A stretch of DNA of 64,000 nt, taken from positions 1,426,001-1,490,000 of the forward strand of contig OX387203.1 of NCBI GenBank assembly GCA_947561715.1. Reading direction: 5' to 3'. The notes beneath the pieces are model-generated. The model saw only the letters and a program-made list of their open reading frames with translations. It was not told where the DNA came from and did not search any database. Numbering within the stretch: position 1 is the first letter of the stretch; every line of letters starts with the position of its first letter. The position numbers and the translations under genes are program-made. The DNA comes from Ascidia mentula (lineage: Eukaryota; Chordata; Ascidiacea; Phlebobranchia; Ascidiidae). Below are positions 24,018-34,754 of this stretch, in pieces.

Positions 24018-24578
24018 GTTTCGCCCGCGGGGAATGCCCGTCCTCTGGTCATAAAGAAACTCGGTGATGCATTGGGGTCAATTTTAGGGTTGAATGAGCA
24101 GGGAGTCGCGTGCTGTTGCCGGGTCGATTTTCAGCGTGTTTGGTGTAGCTTTAGTGCATTTTTTGCCCTCCTTAGTCAGTCAGTCATTTGGTGCCTGGTG
24201 CTGTAAAAAAGTTAGTTGAAAAAGCATCAAAATGTTCATAGCCCAAAATTGAATCACAGAAGTAGATCTTAATTTGTAATTTTATGTTAGGCCCACCTCT
24301 TGTCTACGCATTCAGGTCAAAATTAGTTGCAGGATAGTTGCTTAAAGTGCCCCTGGTCGGACATTATTTTAGCTCATCCAATTTGCAGCTTATATTGGTC
24401 CCAACCCTTTTCTACGCGTTGGCAAAAAAATTGTCACAGGAAAGTTGCTTTGGTTGCCCCCTGGGACTGTTTTTGCTATCCTATAGGACAAAAGATCCTC
24501 CTGGAGGCTCCTCAGATCCTTGCTGTGTTTTGGCGGATGCAGCTGCAATCAATTTTTTTTCTCTTTAATTAGTTCCAG
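24018..24578. repeat. Dispersed repeat, unit 2 copy of 11400-11960
   Basis: Identical copy carried by the segmental duplication. Confidence 0.6.
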
Positions 24579-25286
24579 TAGATCTTTATGGGTCACCGAT
24601 CACAGGAATAGTTGTTGGTAAAAATGCAAATCACTCAGTATGGGTATTAATGCTGTAGGCCTTTATAATATATAATATCACCGTCTGCAGTAGAATCGCA
24701 GCAAGTCGCATTGAGGATGCACAAAACACACAGTTGTGTACGAGGAAATTACACTATAAACTATACATAGATAAACACACAATGTAAAAAATGTAAGCGG
24801 ATATGCGCATATGTACTATGGAGTGTGTAATATGGAATGGCAATTTATAAGTGCACGAAATATTTGTTTTTAGTTAGATATGATTTTTCGTTTTTGGAAA
24901 CAGCATTATACCCTAAACAAACAAACACTGGTAAAAACCATCAAACAACAAAATTAGTGAAGCTTTGCAAACAGTGAATATTTTACAGTTCTATGACAAT
25001 TGCACAAAGTTATGAAATACTTCACAAACAATAAAAAAATTGCAAGAACGCTGTTATTTTTTCTGAAAATTAAGCTGCATTTCCATATGTACACACAAAC
25101 TAAACTGCATTTGAAAAGCGAACATAGAAGTATTCAATACATTACAACTCACTTAATATTTGTGCTATTAAAATGATAACATTTTACAAGAATTATAACA
25201 AGGTTTTTGTTCGTTTTGTAGTACATCATTTGTTTTTTTTCATTGAACAGTTGGAAACTTGGGTCAATCACTTCTAGCCACCAGGC

Positions 25287-26334
25287 TTAAATGGCTGTGA
25301 AACAAAGGCTTTTATTAAACTGAATATAACATTGTCAATTTTTTCTTGACCAAGGAATGTTATAATGTGATTAGTACACCAAAATGTAATGCAACTTGGG
25401 TACAATTCTAATAAAACTTCCATTGCCGGTGTAATTTCTAAAAACAAGCTTTGTGAACATTAACCTTAATTGGCTTCAATAAAAAAATTGATAAAAAAAC
25501 ATCTGACATACCCTGGTAGCCACCAAATGTTGATGACCATCGCCTACACATGCTCAATCCGGCTGTGACAAAAGTAACAATGATCCCACCACAACATAAC
25601 CCAAAACTGTAGCCAATGGATTTTTCAACTTGAATTTTTGAATAAAAAACAATGAACCAAGCTGTTCCAGCGGAAGAAAACAGTGCTGCAAATATGTTAA
25701 GAATAATGCCCAATTTGTGTAAATGTTTGACATTTTGACGGCCATTGTACAAAAATTAATTTGTACAAAACAAGTGCTCTACTTAACATAAGTGAATTCA
25801 CTCAAGTGAAAATTTTATTTGTTATGGGTGAATAAAAGAACTGTAATGCAAGCTGCAGCCAGATGGCCACTGTTTTGAATTACCAGTGCAGCTCAGTGTG
25901 ACTCTTTTAGATCATCTAATTCTGACCAGCCAAATTCTCAGCAAGTTAATTTGGTAAATCTTTTATACAAACCTGCCGAGATTAATACATTTGCAGACCC
26001 CTTGACTGTGAAAGCATTTTTCCGAACTACTCCAAATACATACATACAAGTTGCTATGATAACCATTGCAGCAGATATTGCTTGACATGAAAGTGTGGCT
26101 TTTACATAAGGAGAGCTTCCTGAAAGAAAACAGTCAAGTAAAATCATGTATTAAAGTTTAATGATACTTTATACCTATATGTGTGGTACAAAGTCCAAGA
26201 GCACATTCCTGGTACAAGCCAGCGTGAAAATCAAGATAGTCCAAGTAATACCAGCATGGTGAAAACAGTGCAGTCTCGGTCAACCCCAAGGATAAAATAA
26301 AACCGCTTCCAATTAACAACGAAGCAACATCCAT
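25287..26334 (-). CDS. Claudin-like gene E', identical copy of E
   Basis: Exons 26334-26175, 26119-25973, 25685-25512 and 25294-25287; the same 162-aa product as gene E. Confidence 0.7.
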
Positions 26335-27944
26335 CGTCCAGTTGACTTACAAAATTCTGTAGACAAAACGTTTTATGCGAAGTGCAGTTGCTTTGAAAAA
26401 ACACAAACAACTTTCACACTGAATTTACTTGGAAGGAAGTAGGGAGGCACGCTTCAACCCAAAACTAAAAACGCATGGTGCCAATTTCCGCACGTGATTT
26501 GATGTCAAAGGCACATGATTTCTTACAACGGTTTTTTACGGAATTATAATTAAATTCAAGGCCCGAAAAATCGTCACACCAACAGCGGGAAAGATTTACC
26601 ACAGGTTAGAAACAACAGGTTCAATTTAAAAGGTGCGAGATTATTTTGATCTTTAACCCCACCTAATGTTATGTGTAAGAATAGTAAATTGATTTAAGAT
26701 TGACACTATAGGGCGCTGTTTTGCAAATATATCTTGCGGTAACTTGGAGCTAAACTGGATTCGTTTGCGCCACCCAAGTTGTTACATTTTTAGTCCGACC
26801 TTTTTCATGTAATACGCAACAGTGCTTTATGCGCATACGGACCTGTTCGAGAATGACTATCTGAACCAGCTTTCTATTCTGCTCTTATCATATGGTTACA
26901 ATGACAGCAGAATTTATGTCCTAATTTAACATATTTCAAAGCGTTTTTTCATTGATAATTGTTAATTAAGGCAGATATTCTAACCCCCTCACAGACGGGC
27001 AATCGGGATTTCCCCGTTGCATGCGTGGCTACTTTAACTTACGTTTTTATGTACTAAGAGCATATTGTCGTTTGCGGTATTTACTTGAAGACGGTGAATT
27101 TCGACACTTTAGGATGTGTGTAGCATTGCCGAAGCACGTGGTGAACGAAACAAGGGTTTCGTTTGAGTAAGTTCTTTCGCTTGTTTTTAAAATACCTCTG
27201 TGCAATGCCTTGCTATTTCAGCTGCCGTCCGTGAGGTTCGTTTGAGTATCTACCGTTGATTAATGTGCCGAAGCACACACTTTGAAAACCCTGTTACAGC
27301 ACAATATATATATAATCAAAAGGCACTTGCCATATTCCGCTTAGCAACTTAGTGATGGCTCTTGTGTTTAAATTTGAACGTCCACAGGAAACGAAAACAT
27401 TGTTCTAATTCCAATACATCACGTTATAATTCCTTATGTTTATTCAATAAAGAGAATTATCCACAAGATAAAATTTAAGTGTTTTGCATTGGCGTCACGC
27501 TGTTGCCGTAGCGTATAGTCCATAAAGAATCAAAATGCGGTTGGATAATTTGCGCGTGGTGCTTGTGACGTCGGTATTGGCTCCTATTTTCGATTGTTTC
27601 GTGACAATGCATGGGGCGGAAATGATATTTGTGATGTCATTTTGCCTCTTGTTGCGCGTACTTGTATTGTGATTTTTTTGTGTGGAAAATTTGTGCTGTT
27701 TGTCGTATTGTTTTCTATTACCTTGTGTCGTAGAGGGACAGAAATTTGAGCGTCATTTAAACGAAGTTATGGGAAGACTATATTTGAAGTTTAGCAGCCA
27801 TGCTTTCAAATAAAAAACTATTGGCGCGACCAACGCATACTACTTCGTTCAGTCATTCTATGATGAAAACAGCTGTGTTTGCTTTGGGTTTTTTAATAAA
27901 AACACACTAATTTTGTTCTTGAAATTCGCAGAAAGGAAATCGTA

Positions 27945-29146
27945 ATGGAAAGAAAACATGTCGTCAGTTTTTTGCTGGGCAGTCTCACAATCGTATGTGT
28001 TTTAATTTCCCTATTCTCCCCTGCTTGGTTGTTGAATGATTCGATCCAAACAGGTCTTGTTATTGTCTGTGAAGATGGGAATTGTACCAATATCAAAGGT
28101 ATAATAATATTGGCAAGCTGCAGACAGGGTGTACACGCACTGTTTCGACCTGTGAGGTCTCATCAGTACAGCTCTTGCAGTGGCACTGTGCTAGCAGGCA
28201 CACTAGATTCCACTTTGTGGTACCTGTCCGGTCAACGTACCCAACAGATCGACGTTGACCGGACAGGTACCACAAAGTGGAATCTAGTGTGCCTGCTAGT
28301 GTAAAAGCTAGCACAGTGCCACTGCAACAGCTGCACTGATGAGACCTCACAGGTCGAAACAGTGCATGTTCACATCCTGTCTGCAGCTTGCCAATATCAA
28401 AGGTATGTATTAACTTTATGTTTAATTTTCTGATCGTTTAAAACCACATTTGCTCTTGGTCGAATCGCTTTTTTATGTCAAACGTTATTTGCAGTGTATC
28501 CTTGGAAAGCGGTGCTTGCCCTTGTGTTCTTATGTATTTCTTTGCTGGGTAGCATGGCTGGATTTGCTTTATGGATCATAGCGATGGTTAAAACCTTCAA
28601 CGAAACGAAAGTGTATTTGCTAGTATCGACTATCGTCCACTTCGTTACAGGTGAAGTTCTGGTTTATTTTATTGTTATTTTAAATCACCCTTAAACCAGT
28701 GGTTTGTGAAGTTTTTCGTATGCGACGCCTTTGGATGTTTCGCTACGTTGTTCCAGTATAGGCTGACTTTTACTTTGTTATTTCCTTGCATTTTTCCAAT
28801 AAATTTATTGATATGTTGATACGCGACTCCCTTGGAAACTTAAAGCGAGCATATTTTAATTATCATTTTGGGGCTTTTTTGTCGAAGTCAACGTTAAAAG
28901 CAAATCATTATACGTTTCAGCGTTCCTGTGTATTGTGGCGGGTGGAATATTCCTGTCACCGCAGGATATAAGGATGGGAATCACATTTGGTTACAGTTTC
29001 GCTTTCGCCTGGCTCGCTGCTTTGTTTTCAATGCTTTGCGGCTTGTGGAATACGAAAGTTGCCGAAGGGAGAAACTGCTGCGATACATGGCTGCGTAAGT
29101 TATTACTAAAAAGCTGATATTTACTTTCATAGATTATTTTTACTAG
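27945..29146 (+). CDS. Claudin/PMP22-like four-helix membrane protein (gene F), complete
   Basis: Exons 27945-28098, 28495-28650, 28921-29094 and 29133-29146; phase-1 introns; 498 nt, 165 aa. Exon 1: MERKHVVSF, helix 1, SPAW, TGLVIVC and NC. Exon 2: helix 2. Exon 3: helices 3-4. Exon 4: five codons ending HYFY. It is the only plus-strand member and diverges from the A-E block. An acceptor-like TTGAAATTCGCAG ends 16 bases before the start codon; in tunicates this would fit a spliced-leader site, but it could also be an ordinary 5' intron. A hammerhead foldback element sits at the exon 1 donor and displaces the original GTATGT by about 300 bases. If the small last exon is skipped, the frame continues six codons past 29094. 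Confidence 0.75.
28116..28173 (-). ncRNA. Type I hammerhead ribozyme, left arm
   Basis: Minus strand: AGCTGTA (28173-28167), core CTGATGA (28166-28160), stem II GACCT/AGGTC with loop CAC, GAAA (28146-28143), stem III ACAG/CTGT, C17 at 28123, then TGCAGCT (28122-28116). Stem I is 7 bp with one G-U. All invariant core bases are present. Confidence 0.75.
28329..28388 (+). ncRNA. Type I hammerhead ribozyme, right arm, sense to gene F intron 1
   Basis: Stem I AGCTGCA (28329-28335) pairs perfectly with TGCAGCT (28382-28388). Core CTGATGA 28336-28342; stem II GACCT (28343-28347)/AGGTC (28351-28355); GAAA 28356-28359; stem III ACAG/CTGT (28377-28380); predicted cleavage after C28381. As part of F intron 1 it could cut the pre-mRNA, unless the palindrome folds as a plain hairpin instead. 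Confidence 0.8.
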
Positions 29147-29151
29147 ATTAG

Positions 29152-29296
29152 GTTTACAGGCTTCGCAGCCCAGGCATTGCAGTCTTAACTGGACCTCATC
29201 GGGAGCTTGATTTTTCAAATCTCGCTCCGATTTGTCAGGAAAAAGAGGCCGACGATCCAGCTAGGCTGCAATGCCTGGAATGCGAAGCCTGTAAAC
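29152..29296. mobile_element. Foldback MITE downstream of gene F
   Basis: Terminal inverted repeats of about 30 bp: GTTTACAGGCTTCGCA and GGCATTGCAG at left, complements at right. The centre around 29200-29250 is unpaired. No hammerhead core seen. Confidence 0.75.
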
Positions 29297-30525
29297 TTAA
29301 TGATCGCGATACGATAGCTGTGATCGCCAAGTAAGGACCTACGCAGTTGGGCGATCATGCTCTTGCATTAAACATTACTGCGTTCTTTTTACTGGAACGT
29401 TAACTTGCTTTTTTTGCGAAGTGGACTTTCCAAGTGATTAGTTTAATAACTACAAAAGGACTTTTTCGGATGCAATTTCCAAATTTTGTTTTATAATTTA
29501 TAAATTGCTTCTTGTTGACCTTGTTGTTTTTTTCATTGAAGCTTGCTGAGATTTCACATCGGACTGGAGAAATTTGGGTTGAAGATCTTTGACATTATAG
29601 CCTTTGTCGCATATGTAAAATGTCAATAAACTACATGATTCAAATTACTCTTATGGTTCGCTTTAAAATTTAGACCATATAAACGTTAGGTTTTTTCAAT
29701 TTTAATTCGCAACCCGGAAAAAATATTAACACCAGTGTTGCGTTAATGGGTATTTCCCCTTAGCACAAGCGTTGTAAATAGAGACGCAACTATTTTGATG
29801 TTCGTAATATCTAAAAATTTTTGCCTTCAGTTGTTTTGCTTTGAGAAGCAAACAGAGTTATTGTCAAAGTAATATTAAGTCAGTCTTGGTTACTTGTTCC
29901 ATTGTAAACTTCTAATATTAGTGAATGTATGACACACGTTTCCTATTTGTGCAGAGACAGAGTATCTTTCAATATAATTTCTGTGAGCTTTAGACAGATG
30001 ACCAATGTTTCTACCTATAAGGTTAATTTCGTGCTGTCTTGTGGCATATACGTTTTTATTAAATTTGTACTACATAGACCTTGCTTTTAGTTAACTTACA
30101 TGGATGCTTGGTAGTCAGAAAAACTTGACTCAAATTGCAAAAAAATCGAATTTTTGAATACAATTTTATTTGGGTTATAAAAGACATCAAATCTAAAACA
30201 AATTATTTATGGTTAAACATTCGCATCAATATTAATTCCTTGCAGTTTTTGTGTCTAAGAAAACTGCTTTGCCCTGTAAAAAAATACTGTCAAGGCTGAC
30301 AAACATAAATTATTTTGTGCATTAAAAAAAATGCATGAGTGGACCATCACCATTTCAAAAAAAAAAAAACATTGGGAATGCTGCAGTGCATAAACTATTA
30401 AAATCGTCTTTTTTTTAAATTGAAAACCATAAACGTTAGAAACAATTTCAAATTTCATTTTAACATGACAGTGTTAATAACAATATGGGCCAGTATCTTT
30501 ATACTCTGAATTTCATTCACATGTT
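29297..30525. other. Spacer between the claudin-like and MS4A-like clusters
   Basis: Holds a dispersed repeat at 29305-29390, shared with intron 1 of gene B (5245-5340), and a decayed hammerhead relative on the minus strand at about 29985-30030. The rest is AT-rich with nothing recognised; the frame at 30255-30458 has no support. Confidence 0.5.
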
Positions 30526-32522
30526 TTAAATAGGAGATGTAGCAATTTTGTTTTTCTGTTGCTGCTGTGGTAGAAACTCGTCTGCTGCCCTCTGTTGGAA
30601 AACAACAAATATTTACCATTTGAACTAATTGAGTTAGGTATGTTGGATTTTTGTAACTAATGTTTCAAACTTAGAAACAAACCACAGGTTTCTACTTACT
30701 GTATTCTGATAGACATTTGGAATAGGAATTTGAGTTGAAGTTTGCTGCTGAATAAACTGGCTTGCTGGTATAAACTGAAAAAGTTATAATTTTGTTAAAA
30801 TTGTGTTTTAGTTTCAGCCAAATTTTATGTGTATATTTGTATAGTGCAATGGTGGTTACCTGCAATGGGACTGCTGGTCTTTGGTTATATCCATAGTTAC
30901 CTTGGTGTGCTGCACCTAAATGTAATTATGATAAGATATTTGTTTTAATGAATCGACAGCCTTTTCGAAGGCAATATAATAAATTTGAATAGGTAAAGTT
31001 TTCTTATGTAATATAGAGTATTAAAATTTTCCTCACCTGTGTAAACTGCTTGATTTGGAATTGGAAACACTTGTGGCTGACCTTGATTTGACATTGTCAC
31101 TGTTTGCTGAAATTAACAAAACAAATCCTATTAAATATGTAAATAAATTTTTGCTACTCTCATATCCCTGTTCATTGCCAAATCTTTAGTTTTCAATCCA
31201 TATGGTTTAGTCTTGCTCTTTTATGTAATAGTAATTAGAAATTGTAGTAACACTTCAGATTGCTTAAGTTTTTTACACAATTTCTAAGTTGTAACTATGT
31301 ACCATAGTTGTTGGAACTGTACTTGTTCCACAGTTAGCAGCACAGCAATAAGATGCATGCACAATAGAAACAATAAGTTCTATGAATCCAATGAATGCAA
31401 GCACGCTGTGTAAGATTATTTCAATATCCTGCAAGTTAAAAAAAGTCTTATTGATTTTGCTCTGTTTATTTAGATTTTAGCTTTAGAAAACAAGATATAG
31501 TATTTTATACAGATTTCTAGATCATCTCATCTAGATGGTTATAGATATGTTTGAATGTTGTGTTTGTTGTTTCTGTGATTTGCCATACATTTTCATCACT
31601 GTAGTCATACCTGGTATGTGTTGTAGCAAACAGTGTCAAAGGGACTACAGGAGTGGTAATAATAAGAAATGTCAATGGCTGCTATAATTTCCAAAGATAT
31701 CATTGTGCAGGATGCAAGTGCAGCAAAAATTGCCATAACCATTCCACCAGTTATCTAATAAAATACCAAATGTTTTAGGGTTGTTAAAATCTATCCTTTA
31801 TAGAATCCTTTGAATGCTCAAATATAACCTTTAACTTTTGCTACTACTCACCATGCAGCGTGATGGATTTTTTGCTGATGTGACGCCAAGAACTCCAGCA
31901 ACTAAAATCTAAAACATTATTCCATGGTGAATGTCAACAGTTTCTATGTTACACAACAATCTCTGTTCATGTTGTCCCATAGCATAAACGGACTTCTGAA
32001 TTAGTGTAATTTTATATTTTAAGATATCTCGTAATGAGCTTACAATTTACCAAGAAAAAGATTTAATTTTGTGGCTGTTAAAATATGTAGTTCTTTCCAA
32101 CTACCTACTTGCTTTTGTATATTGGATTCACAGAATTTTATTATTACTTGTACATAAGTATAACTATTCGATACTTACTAAAGCTCCACACCAAATTCCA
32201 TCTCCTACCCATACCCAAAATGAGTAGTAATAGTAGTAGTCATATTGTGCTGTTGATACCATTATCATCATAGCTGCTGCAGTTAACATTGAGAAAATTC
32301 CAAACACAATCTGTGTAATCTGGTAAAGAAAATAAAAACCTTAAAAATATTCTGAAGAAGACAAGAAATTCTTCACTCAAATTGAAAAACTGTGACTACA
32401 TGGCAAAGTGTACATATGTAATTACTTACACCAAGGCCATTAAAAGTTTTAGCATATCTTGCTCCAGTTAATCCACCTGAACCATCCGATGATGGCCCAC
32501 AACAACAGCCATTATATGACAT
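30526..32522 (-). CDS. MS4A (CD20)-like four-helix membrane protein (gene G)
   Basis: Nine exons: 32522-32430, 32319-32179, 31908-31852, 31754-31611, 31428-31303, 31106-31037, 30915-30860, 30774-30700 and 30591-30526; 828 nt, 275 aa. Exon 1 is a Cys/Gly-rich cytosolic N-terminus (SYNGCCCGP) ending FNGLG. Exon 2 holds helix 1 (ITQIVFG) and a loop with five tyrosines, then GIWCGAL. Exon 3 gives ILVAGVLGVTSAKNPSRCM, resembling the MS4A helix 2 and its cytosolic turn. Exon 4 is helix 3 and the large loop; exon 5 is helix 4 ending in a Cys pair. Exons 6-9 encode a Gln/Pro-rich tail. The start is the methionine shared with the paralogues, not the upstream one at 32576. MS4A proteins are membrane receptors or channel partners; the role here is unknown. 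Confidence 0.75.
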
Positions 32523-33433
32523 GACTATTTTTTTGTCTACACAGCTGGTTTTGAAAAAACAGTTCTTGTGTTTCATTGGTTACCTTTCAATTTGCATAAC
32601 ATTACTTTCAATACTTTTTTCACTACCTAGCAATGGTTTTTGCACTGACTTGTCGAGCTTTGAAAACCTTTATTGATAGGAAGTTCACTAAAAAAAGCTT
32701 GAAATTTCTGATTGTATATAAGTGCAAAGAGCCATAACGATCAACGAGAGCTTAAGACAGGTGTACACACTGTTGCGCCCTATAAAGTCTGGCTTGATAT
32801 TCCTTGCCCCATCTTTATCTCTTATAGTCATATGGCAGTTTTTAGACATTGGTGTTATCATTCGTCAACATTTGATGTGTGCTGTGACAAGGGCTATTTG
32901 CTTTTATCTGCGGGATTTTAAACAGTTAACTATTAGCTTGGATATATCCTATCACTAATTAAACTTTCACATGAACCTACTTAAATGTACTAACTCTCTG
33001 TAGCTACAGTTTGCAGCCTAACTGGTAAACTTTTCAATTGCGGTGTGTTTCTCGTCCAGTCCTAACCTCCTTTTTTCCTCATGACGCCTTTGATATGTCA
33101 GTGTTATCTTTGGTCAACATTTGTTTTATGCAATGGACAACGCCCTGTTTGGTTTGTTAGTCATTTATGGGTTTATGTATTGATTAATCACCAACTAATT
33201 GAAGGACATTTCCAATTGTTGATTTGACTAGGAATAATATGGGATGCAATTTTGAATTATTTATGTTTACATCAACCTAAAGTTAAACCAGCTGATTGCT
33301 ATCATGTAAGAACTGTGCATTGTTTTTATCTTTTAAAACAGAATAGTAAATGCAAGATGTGATTTTAATTTATAAATAAATTACATTTTTTTTGCTGTAA
33401 AAAACTTGGAGCTGAAAATTTTTAATAAGAAAG

Positions 33434-33588
33434 CCAAAGCTATTATGCTGACTATATTTTGTCGATCTTTTACATCCACTATCTGCTGTGGTGGGTATGA
33501 AGCTGCCTCAGCAACTTAGTTCTAGCACTGATGATGAGCACAGTCTTACTCTAAACATCTGCTAAAATGGTCAGCATAGTAGCTTTGG
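33434..33588. mobile_element. Short foldback MITE
   Basis: Terminal inverted repeats CCAAAGCTATTATGCTGAC and GTCAGCATAGTAGCTTTGG, two mismatches in 19, around a 117-bp centre. Confidence 0.65.
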
Positions 33589-34010
33589 GTTATATATAAA
33601 AATATTTTATTTTGTTTAAATGCTTCCCCTTCTACCTTGCACACAAGTATCTTCTTGTGCAAAATAAATGTTGAAATCTGTATTGCCAAAATGTTAACTG
33701 TTACAGCTTGACTAGTCAACTTTCAACTTGCTGATGTGTCTTGTTTCATGACACGTGTATAATGGCAGAATTCTCTTTGATCAACATTTGTTTTATGCAG
33801 GCAACAATCTGTTGTATAGTTTCGTTGGTTGTTTCGTTGTTCTTGTGTGTTGTTTGAATGGTAATTAATTATTGAGGAATAAGCGTTTTTATTTACCATT
33901 TTTATCACATTAATATTTGAAAAACACAAGTACAAAAAATTGATTCTAAGAATCGTTCCCCACTCTGTTGCAAGTAGCCCTGACGATTTCCACCATATTA
34001 CAAATATGTC

Positions 34011-34204
34011 CACTATCTCAGAAACTTTAGTTCAGGCTGAAATCTGTCAGTTTATCTTGGTAGTGGAGAGCCTTTTTATTTTAACTTAATTCTTGCTTTG
34101 TTTTTTTATAGACACTGATGATGCTTTTAACAAAGCGAAATATATTTGTCTAACTCAGCAAGACTGACAGATTTCAGCCTTAAACTAAAGTTTCTGAGAT
34201 AGTG
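34011..34204. mobile_element. Foldback element with hammerhead-like core
   Basis: Inverted arms CACTATCTCAGAAACTTTAG and complement, continuing through GGCTGAAATCTGTCAG. Inside, on the plus strand: CTGATGA (34115-34121), one extra T, stem GCTT/AAGC, GAAA (34137-34140), then ATA..TGT and C. The extra base and lack of an obvious stem I fit Penelope-type hammerhead motifs. A second copy with core changes is at 43911-44124. Confidence 0.55.
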
Positions 34205-34754
34205 TGTAAAAAAAATACACACTTTATAATGTTGTAAAATGCCCTAAACCATGTTAATATAAAATTGTATTCTTTTAACTAATGCCACATTGAAGTTAAC
34301 TTTATGCAATTTTTTGTTCGGAGTTGTACTTCCATGGTCCCAATTGAGTCACTCATTACCTTTATATGGAGTAACATGTTTTTTTAGCATTAACCTAGTG
34401 CACACGAAAAATTAAACAGTTTCAATCTATGTGAGGAATGAATTTTGTATTTACTGTATACGCCAAGGGTACACAACACAAATGGCAAGTTATTTCTATG
34501 CAGTAAATGAAAAAGTGAATACATTTTTGATGAGGCATGCACAATATAAAAATGGTGTTAGTATGGATCATAAACTTCTTGTTCGTAGTAAATTTAGGTA
34601 ACACTTTGTGTGTTGCTTGGAGTTTTAATTGCAAAATTAGAAATGTCAAAGTGAAAAACTTTTTTGTTGATCCTGGATAAATTCCATGAGCTACAATGAA
34701 GTTTGTAAGTGAACCGATGATGGTTAATAGCTCGTTCATTTTGTCTCTCATTTC

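Larger units (their letters stand above)
15619..28236. repeat. 12,618-bp segmental tandem duplication, unit 2
   Basis: Second copy of 3001-15618, followed at 28237-28365 by the start of a third match (the remaining right arm of the F element). It carries B', C', D', E' and the first exon of the complete F gene. Confidence 0.9.
28103..28397. mobile_element. Complete foldback element with two hammerhead ribozymes
   Basis: About 290 bp, nearly a perfect palindrome. The tips read ATATTGGCAAGCTGCAGAC and its complement, and the centre lies around 28237-28250. It is flanked by the direct repeat CAAAGGTAT (28094-28102 and 28398-28406), or 16 bp if CCAATAT belongs to the repeat. It contains no protein-coding capacity: the frames across it are the palindrome read through. 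Confidence 0.85.
32523..34754. other. Spacer upstream of gene G
   Basis: Two foldback MITEs (33434-33588 and 34011-34204) and a block at 33100-33210 that resembles 37920-38045 and 44520-44650. No gene seen. Confidence 0.5.
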
